Source of the DNA: Alnus glutinosa
Taxonomy: Eukaryota; Streptophyta; Magnoliopsida; Fagales; Betulaceae
Assembly (NCBI RefSeq): GCF_958979055.1
Contig: NC_084889.1
Coordinates: forward strand, 9,789,761-9,853,760
Direction of reading: 5' to 3'
Length of the DNA stretch: 64,000 nt
This document shows, in pieces, positions 56,580-64,000 of this stretch. The notes under the pieces are model-generated. The model was not told where the DNA came from. It saw only the letters and a list, made by a program, of their open reading frames with translations, and ran no database searches. Every line of letters starts with the position of its first letter. The first letter of the stretch is position 1. A program made the translations under genes and the position numbers.

Positions 56580-57545
56580 TCCCTTAGGACCATAATATTA
56601 TTGTGTGACAAAAAAATAACAGATTTTATGAATTCTTACCATCCAAAAATAAATAAAAAATAGAAATACTGACTGTAGCCTTCATTTTGAGCCTCATTTC
56701 TGTAACTAATAAAACAAACAATAATTTAATTTCCCACTAAAATTTCTTAATGAAGAGGTTAAATGTTTGCTTGTTAATTAGATGCAATATACAGAGTGTA
56801 GCATTCGTTTCGAGCCTCGTCTTTGTAACTAACAAAAAAAAACTAGTTTCCGATCATACCTACTACATATATATACTAATTAAGTGTCTACTAGCAACAA
56901 ATACCGAAAGTAAATAATTGAATGTAAAAGACTTGCATTTCTATTTGCATGCGTAAATAAACCTTAAACTAAATCTGAAATGTTGTTCAGCTGATCAAAT
57001 TTACTTGTTTAATTATATATACCAGTCCTTTCCTTTGGCCTCATGTTAAACATACAACCTCGGTCAACCTAGGGTTTTCAAGCGCAACAACTTGCTAGCT
57101 CGACCAAGGTTTGTCATGTAAGATATTATCTTCTTATATGTCCTATATGCCACGTAAGGAAGTATTTATTAATATTTAATAAATAAACAGTATATGTAGT
57201 ATTACGGTTATGTAATTAAATTACCGTAATGGAGTCGTTTAATGGATTTCAAAAATTAATTAATAATATTGTTTTCTTGATGGGATGAACAATATGATAT
57301 TTACCATATTTGAGGGTCTCTGACCTAGCCTATAAATTAATAGCTTGTGTACACTATTAGTACCGCAATACAGTAAGGCATAGGTTAAAAGATCCATCAG
57401 ATAACATTTTCTTATTCTTCAGATGAATCGTGGAAACGCTTGAGCAAAGATGGCTAGAGGTAAGCCTAGATCCTTATATTTTATTTTTCGCTGCGCATGT
57501 TAGTTTGAGCATAATATGTTTACATGTTCTAAAATGTCAAACATA
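56580..57545. other. Upstream flank of the esterase gene
   Basis: AT-rich, no gene. Near 57424 a short ATG segment ends before GTAAGCC like a tiny first exon, but nothing joins to it. Confidence 0.35.
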
Positions 57546-57640
57546 GATGCCGATCCATTCGACCTAGGTTTTGTCAAATGTACCCACCCGTTCGACCTAG
57601 GTGTTGTTAAATGTATCAACCTGTTCGACTTAGGTAATTT
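57546..57640. repeat. Tandem repeat, three units of 33 bp
   Basis: TTCGACCTAGGT...TGTYAAATGTA starts at 57558, 57591 and 57624 (the last with TTCGACTTAGGT). The exact 33-bp spacing would preserve a reading frame, though no gene spans it. Confidence 0.85.
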
Positions 57641-57839
57641 TGTCCTTACTTACGGAAACTACATGTATTTTCTAAATTGATACTAAAACTGAGCACGTGA
57701 TTTCTTTTCTCTTCTTTATTATTGAAAATTAAAACTTTTATCTCAAAATTGTCTAAAAATTTTAACATGGTTTTCTCTTTATACTATTGAAATCTTCCTT
57801 AAAACACTTCAATTTTTTTTTTTTGGGCCATTTGCAGTT

Positions 57840-58170
57840 AGCCACGTGTAACTGGCGACGTGGGCACGGCGTGGCGGATCAGGATGTCGGGAAATGTACA
57901 TTTCGCGACGTGGCCACACTGTTTACGTCACCACTGTGCCACATGGCTTCCTAGCCACGTCGCGACACGTGATCGACGTGGTCAGAAGCCACATTGACAT
58001 GCAACCACGTGGCTTCCCATCCACGTGGCTTTTGACACACGGTTGACTATGGCCACGTGGCTGACTATGGGGATTGGTGACGTGGTCCAAAACCACGTGG
58101 CCACATGCAGCCATGTGTCAAAATCCACGTGGCCACAGTCATACACGTGGCAGGAGTCACGTGGCAAAAT
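57840..58170. repeat. Cluster of CCACGTGG-type palindromes
   Basis: About fifteen ACGT cores occur in 330 bp, including five full CCACGTGG palindromes (58006, 58021, 58053, 58093, 58126) and many near matches (CGACGTGG, ACACGTGG). The cluster lies just beyond the 3' end of the decayed TNPA-like gene, where CACTA elements carry their subterminal repeats. The same core is also the plant G-box. Confidence 0.8.
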
Positions 58171-58350
58171 TTGCAAGTCAATTTTTTTTTCTTCAATATT
58201 CCCAAAATATTATTACAATATTTAAAATATTTACAATAAATACAAATTTAAACAATATTGCAATAATTCAGAATCGAAACAACAATAAATTATTTATAAA
58301 TAAACGTTATTGTTATTAACAAAACAGCACTACGAAAACTGTACAATTCT

Positions 58351-59272
58351 TCACGCTCGTTGATTTTGGATATCACAATTTTTCGTACCAGCCAATGACT
58401 GGCCAACGGATGACTGATGCACAAGGGACGGTGTAGTAGGTGAAGGTGCCCCAACAGGTGAGTGCTGGTCCAGCGGCGACTGCGAATACTGCCGTCCAAG
58501 GGGGGACACTAGACCTTGGGGCGATAGTGGCCCAACCGTCGTCGCATTACCTGCAAATAATAATAATATTAAAAAATTAATTTATATGCATATCAAGTCG
58601 ATAGCATTGAGTAAATAGAGAGTTTATACAATTGTAATCATACCTGCAGATGCATTACCTACAGATGATGTACTACCTCCGTTTGGAGTTGTAGACTGCT
58701 CAGTAACAGGGCTCGTATGTAGTGCTCCCATGGAGGCAAGAATGGACTCGAACTGCCTCATACGCTGCTCCAACGCCTCATTTCTATCGGTTTGCACCAG
58801 TAACAAGATCTCCATCGTAGCAATCTTATCCTCGTGTACAGAGCAACTCTGCAATGTACACTGGGATGGTCATGCCTGTGAAGGGGTGCAGTATGAATAT
58901 GACGTCCCCCGTACGTGCAAAACGTTCTGCCCAACTTGCCGAACCCTTCCCGCGTATTCAAGCTTCCCAAGCGCTTGTTCGTATGCGTCATTCGGTGCCC
59001 AACGCACCATGCCTTCCGTCACGCTCTGCGTAGCAACAAGGTTGTTCGGTAGACTCTGTGTCAACCTCTCCTGTATGTTGTCAATATATAATATATCTGT
59101 AATCAATATATAAGTTATCACAAACATAACTTATAAATATTAAACCATAAGATTAGTAGCATATGCATAGGTCCCGCGTACTCTCATTCAGGTGATTCCC
59201 ATCACTCCTTGTGTGCGTCTTGACAAATGATTCTACTCGAGTGGGAGGTGTGCTAGAAGTGGTTGCTTGTCG
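58351..59272 (-). pseudogene. Decayed TNPA-like gene of a second CACTA lineage
   Basis: Minus-strand exon-like pieces parallel exons 5 to 7 of the intact TNPA-like gene. About 59170-59272 reads [16 protein letters not shown] (compare SLFIETHTHKDG). About 59077-58644 reads [17 protein letters not shown] (compare CIDWDPNDAYGQVFG), then a coiled-coil-like RNEALEQRMRQFESILASMG. 58550-58351 is a Pro/Ser-rich last exon ending in TGA. Donor and acceptor sites and phase agree between the last two. One in-frame TGA (58870-58872) breaks it. No TNP2 gene and no clear CACTA termini were found; a CACTTCAATTTTT at 57805 could be a mutated end. Confidence 0.65.
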
Positions 59273-59359
59273 ACATCCAAATGAAAAATGAAGAAGAAAA
59301 AAAGAAAAAAGAAAAAAAAAAAGGAACATTATGTTTAATAAACATTTAGATACAAATAT

Positions 59360-60821
59360 TATAACATCTATGTATATTATGTCTGTACCTCATCATGTAT
59401 GTACCTCATCAGCAAACATATGACACATACTCCATAATATGCACCTGATAAATAGAGTTATATCTACAACAGATTACATCATGATACCATCTCAACCATA
59501 GCGGAAAAGCATATCTATAAATAAACCTGTTGTCTAAACAAAAGTGAGCCATAATACAAGTCTAACTGTTTAAGGTTTAATAACATATAACTATTACAAA
59601 AGAATACGTGACACATACGTCACAAGCCATATACAAAAACACTCAAAAACAAGGACACCATATTCCGACATACTACGACTGTCGCTACAAGCTTCAATCG
59701 TAATAACCCAAATATAATGTTACCGGATCATCATTCGCCTCAGGAGTACTTGCAATCATAAGAACATTATCTACATGGTTGTGGTGGTAGCCACATCCGC
59801 ATAGGTGAAAGAATGAGTCCACCGCCTCAATATAAAACATACTAAGACCTCAGTGATATAAAATTAACTGAGTTTTCGCACAGAACTAACTTTCATTTTT
59901 AATTATGCGAGCACTATAACAGTTACCAATTTACCAATAGCTAATACAACAAACACTGACTATCAAAAAAACATTTAAAGTATATAATGTAGTTGTGAAT
60001 GTATGTATAAGTTTCAGTCTACCGCTTAGAAGTTTCTATATATAGACCTCTCTACAATAATACTTTGATATCAGTGGCTCAAACATACATATACATGGTA
60101 GCACCATTGCGGGTATACGCATACATATAGGTTTTAAGTTGTAAAACAATAGTATCTAGCTCACCATACTAAGACACAAGTATTTTCTTGCTATAGTAAT
60201 ATCGGTATCTCGTATATCGATGCTCGAAAGCACATATACATAGGTACTAATGTCACTAAGCTTTGGGTAACGCTGGCATCTCGGTACAATGAAGATCAAT
60301 GCATTTTTATAAACATTAAATCATGTAACCATTCGATAAAAATATATATAAGTTCTTTCCATTTAAGATCTTATGCATACCGATACGTCTAACAAAACTA
60401 CTCATAGCATAAAAATTTCACTCATGAAAACAATGCTATATATGTTGTGCATGAAATTGATTATTGTGGGGGCTTAGGTCCCCCTGCTGCTATTAAGCTG
60501 TTGTTTTACTATTTACTGCGTTTGTTGTTATTAAGCTACTGTGTTTTGTTGTTGTTAAGCTGCCATTGTATATATGCTCTATACTACATGCTCTATGCTC
60601 TGTGCTTGATCAGTATTTGTTTCACTACTGTATCATGCTTTCTTCATAAAACATAAACAGTTCAACATAACATGTTCTCAAACAATTTGCATAATTTAAA
60701 TCTCAACCGTAGCACATACTCAAACACTTTAAATCAATTCAACATCTTTCATTCACTCATCATTTCAAAACATCATTGATACTTTTCAACATACTTGAAA
60801 TTATTCAAATCATTCCAAAAC

Positions 60822-60861
<40 letters not shown>

Positions 60862-61857
60862 GTTCGATTTATAAAACAATGTATAACTTGCATTACCATA
60901 AAATATATAAAAAGTATGTTTTCTCAGTGAGTAGAGTACTCACCTCAGATCACTTGTACACCCAACTCTAAATGACCCTAAGTTCAACAGCAAAAATGCA
61001 GCTAAAAATACGACACATTGTATTATTTAGTATTCTAACAAATAACCACACTAGGTAACATTTTGAATTGCTCAAAGCTACATTACTAAGTTACCCTTTA
61101 AATCATAAAATTCCTAAATATTTTTCCATATTTTCTAATCACTTTCTTAAACACAATATTATTAACCCACAAGCATTACTTATGGTTAATCACACTAAAA
61201 TAACACCTTAACAAAATACCAAAAAGTTAGGGTTTATGAAAAACTCACCAAAAGTTCGCCAAGCCAACACCCAATGCTCGGGAAGCTCCTTGCAACTCCA
61301 AACCACACAAAATCTAAAGAAAACATGCACTAAGTTAAACTCATTTTTACAAGGTTTACTAAAAATCTCAAAAAATGTGAGTTTAGCAATTTACCTCAAA
61401 ACGTTCGGTCAAAACATAAATCGAGCTTTGTGGATTACGTTACCGAAGTCAGATCTAAGATTGGACAGCTAGATTTTTGGAAATCAAGATTTTTAGGGTG
61501 AAATACCGAGATAGAGGGGAGAATTTTCAAAAAAAGGGCGTTCGCCCCCTTTTAATTCAGGTTTCGTCCAGACACGCATCCATTAAGGACATGTTGCCCA
61601 ATTGCCAGCCGTCCGGATTCGCGTTTCCTTTAGATGCTGCGTGTGTCATTTGCCAGCCGTTCCGACGCACTTGGTATATCGTCCGGACGCGCCACCTATT
61701 TTACTTATTATATTTTATATTTTCATTTTCCATTAATTCAGGACTCTAAAAATATTCACTACGCGTCTTATTGCATTTTCTAGTCATCTAATTAATCTTA
61801 GTCGTTTATCCTCTAAATTTTACTTTTAAAATGATAAATAATATTCAGGACATCACA
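59360..61857 (-). mobile_element. Second large solo-LTR-like block
   Basis: The right end is CAGGACATCACA and the left end TATAACATCTATG, which would be TGTAACATC before one change. AATAT flanks both sides (59355-59359 and 61858-61862). It is non-coding, about 2.5 kb, with a minus-strand segment CTCTACTCACTGAGAAAAC (about 60920-60940) that recalls the ACTGAG leader zone of the block at 890-3656. A (TA)n run is at 60823-60857. The left boundary is inferred from the TSD and is less certain. Confidence 0.45.
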
Positions 61858-62218
61858 AATATACTATGGTTAATGGTATGTAAATCACCTTATTTATAAA
61901 AAAAATATGGAAAGTTGAAATTATCTTGGATTTTAAATCCCATTGCCCTATGTCATTTGCCATGAATCAAATCATTAAATCATGCATATCGTTATAGATG
62001 GAATTAGATGCTTATTTTTATTTTTTGAAAGAAAAACTCTTCTTGCATGTCTCCTTTAAAGGGTTAGATCTAATTTTTACTAAATTATCTATGATCAATA
62101 TCAACGGCATGCACATTTAAGCCTAAAGTTTAAGCCCAACACTTTGGACCAACTCACATACGAAACTTGGGCTAGGGTAAAGGTGTTACCCAAATACCTT
62201 CTAAGTTTTTTAAGATTT

Positions 62219-62410
62219 ATGCTCTGTTTGTTTCGATGTAAAATGTTTTCTATTGAAAAACATTTTAAACGAAGTCAAGTTTTTATTTTTTTGGTGTTCG
62301 GCTCATACAGAAAAAAGAAAAAAAGAGCGACGGCAAAAAATAGCCAGCGACTTCTGGCAACCTTCGGCGATTTAAGAAGGAGAATCTCAAATTCTAGAAA
62401 TGGTTTACGG

Positions 62411-62442
<32 letters not shown>

Positions 62443-62585
62443 GAAACAATTTTACGGAAATTTAAGAAGTTTTTCTGGTCAAATCGAAAATGTTTTCGTT
62501 TTGACTATTATTTCCCATCGCATCAAAGACCGAAAAATACAAAAAAAATTATTTTACGTTGAGACAAAAAAAGAAAAGAAAAAAA
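62219..62585. mobile_element. Possible MITE with GCTCTGTTTGTTTCGA-type ends
   Basis: ATGCTCTGTTTGTTTCGATG, then TAAAATGTTTTC, at the left is partly mirrored by ATTATTTTACGTTGAGACAAA at the right. The ends resemble a common plant MITE family. The inner part is AT-rich with a poly-T run (62411-62436). Confidence 0.4.
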
Positions 62586-62929
62586 ACATAAATGGACACG
62601 CATTTTCTTAAAGGAGAGACATACCTTCCTATTTGAGAATTTAAATTACCATCAAGTTGTGTGTTAGTGTTCCAGGTTACATATATGCATTGCAGGTTTA
62701 CACGTTTAAATGCATCACTTAATCAATTGCATCGGACTAACAACCCTAACCCATTTTTCAATAATAAATCACGGTTGCATTCTATTTCCTCCCCCTTAAT
62801 TCCCTTTTCCTTTGTATCGCCTTAAAATAAAATAAATAATATATATATTATTCGGTCAGAAAGTTGATCGCCCGTGCCCACGTACCTTTATTTTTTTATT
62901 TTTTTTTAATGGAAAATGCTAGAATTATA

Positions 62930-62999
62930 ACAAGTGCACAACTCTAAGGCACATTGGGGAGACCCACACCTTCAATGTGCCTTGGAGTTATGCACTTGT
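62930..62999. repeat. 70-bp near-perfect hairpin
   Basis: ACAAGTGCACAACTCTAAGG...CACATTG pairs with CAATGTGCCTTGGAGTTATG...CACTTGT, a 27-bp stem with two mismatches and a loop of about 16 bases. It may be a tiny foldback MITE or a hairpin precursor. Confidence 0.75.
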
Positions 63000-63202
63000 A
63001 GTGTATGTATCACTACCCATTTTTTATTTGTGGCGTCTAAGACAAACAAACAATCGCAGACTTTATTTGTTTTTAGAAAAATTAAGGCACATTCTCGTAC
63101 GTTTCAGATTCCACACTTTTTGACATTGAGATTCTAATTTTTAATTTGATAAAATCAAAATCCGTGTTTTGAATATTTGTGAAGAGGGATTTTCATTATT
63201 AT

Positions 63203-63410
63203 TGTAACGACCCAAGGAAAAGTGCTAGCAACATCTGCCTTATCACTCTAAAAAAATTAGTCAATTTGGAGATTTCTTAGAATCCTTTATAAAGCTCAGT
63301 TTCGCCTAGTAACTAGGAAATGTGAGACTTATCACCAATGAGTATCTTTATAAACTACTCACTCTATGTAAGTTATTCATTTCTTTCTAATATGAGACCG
63401 GAGTGTTACA
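63203..63410 (+). mobile_element. 208-bp solo LTR, TSD ATTAT
   Basis: Begins TGTAACGACCCAAGG and ends GACCGGAGTGTTACA. Exact 5-bp TSD ATTAT at 63198-63202 and 63411-63415. Small size and TG...CA ends fit a solo LTR of a TRIM or other short LTR element. Orientation is not certain. Confidence 0.8.
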
Positions 63411-63415
63411 ATTAT

Positions 63416-64000
63416 TTTTTGTTAAAAAGATAACAAAAATGGCATGCAAATACAACTATACTCCTCACTTCAAAAAAATTCATAAAAAGAGAAGAAGATA
63501 ATAATAATAATAATGTCAAAAAAAGGCTCATCCCAGCCACATGCTTGGCTTGGTGGCAACACGTGACTAGGTCGTCACTAAGCCGCGGCCACAGGCCCAC
63601 ATGCAGCTTGGTGGCAACACCTAGCCACACGGCCGTAGTTGGGTGCTGCCACCCAATTAATAGCGGTTGTGGCTAGAGGATGACCTAGCCTGGGTCATCA
63701 TCCAATTGGGCTACGATAGAAGTCTCAATTCCAATCTAAATGTTCAAATTCAAAGAATAGATCTTGATTTCATCAAATTGAAACTAGGGTTTTAATGTAA
63801 AAAAAAAAAAAAAATGTTTAGTTTCATTTTCTTACACATCTCTTTTCTATCTCCGTATAAGAGAAGTGCAGATCCACCATTGAATTTATGAGACCACATG
63901 TCCACAAGTAATTCTAGAAGTTCTCTTTGTATTCCTCTTGTGTCTCTCCAAAAATGATGTGGCTTCTAAAACTATCATTTAATCAAAATTTAATAGTGAT
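63416..64000. other. Window end, no gene seen
   Basis: GC-richer patch around 63530-63700 with repeated TGGTGGCAACAC and CCACACGGCC-like text but no supported coding frame. Poly-A at 63800-63815. Confidence 0.35.

Noticed and set aside
57923-58319. Overlapping small frames over the CCACGTGG cluster
   Set aside because: They result from the repeated palindrome, which is open in several frames. No start context or domain.
63203-63410. Cassandra-type TRIM LTR
   Set aside because: No 5S rRNA-like promoter segment is present, so only a generic solo LTR is claimed.

Overview
This is AT-rich plant nuclear DNA, very probably from a eudicot. The evidence is intron-bearing genes with GT...AG splice sites, a DREB/ERF transcription factor, plant-type CACTA, Harbinger, hAT, copia, gypsy, LINE, TRIM and MITE repeats, and long (TA)n, (CT)n and poly(A/T) tracts. 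No bacterial, organellar or viral gene layout is seen. The species cannot be named from the sequence alone.

Three ordinary host genes are well supported, all on the minus strand. They are a short DREB A-5-type AP2/ERF regulator with a C-terminal EAR motif (18123-18563), a single-exon NYN-domain protein carrying a C2H2 zinc finger and a possible plastid transit peptide (36530-37708), and a two-exon secreted SASA-family (GQSNM) carbohydrate esterase (54938-56493). Exon-like relics lie near 13.5-14.1 kb, but no gene could be named there.

The rest is mostly transposons inside transposons, many with target-site duplications (TSDs) that can be read exactly. Region 0-5.5 kb holds a 2.77-kb solo-LTR-like insertion (TSD CTACT) in older LTR sequence, then the 3' end of a copia element. 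At 5.86-6.31 kb a 324-bp TRIM (TSD ACTTT) sits inside a foldback MITE. At 8.9-10.4 kb is a LINE relic. At 15.9-17.2 kb a hAT MITE with G-quadruplex-like tracts sits inside another inverted-repeat element. At 22.1-22.6 kb is a TRIM relic with three LTR copies. At 24.6-28.4 kb is a compact non-autonomous LTR element (TSD GTTGG) with a 261-codon coiled-coil ORF, split by two Harbinger-type MITEs. At 30.5-34.9 kb a 5'-truncated LINE (11-bp TSD) is itself split by an internally deleted copia element (TSD AAATT). At 39.0-42.4 kb is a gag-only gypsy-type element with a minisatellite in its LTR.

The most notable object is an 11,078-bp CACTA element at 42771-53848. It has matching CACTACAA termini, an exact ATG TSD, arrays of subterminal TGGCAT/ATGCCAG motifs, a four-exon TNP2/TNPD-type transposase gene that splices to an uninterrupted 1,111-residue frame, and a seven-exon TNPA/Transposase_24-type gene that splices to 436 residues. 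It looks structurally complete and also appears to carry host-like exon fragments downstream of its genes.

Beyond 57 kb are a 33-bp tandem repeat, a dense cluster of CCACGTGG-type palindromes beside a decayed TNPA-like gene from a different CACTA lineage, a second large solo-LTR-like block, a 70-bp hairpin and a 208-bp solo LTR with TSD ATTAT.
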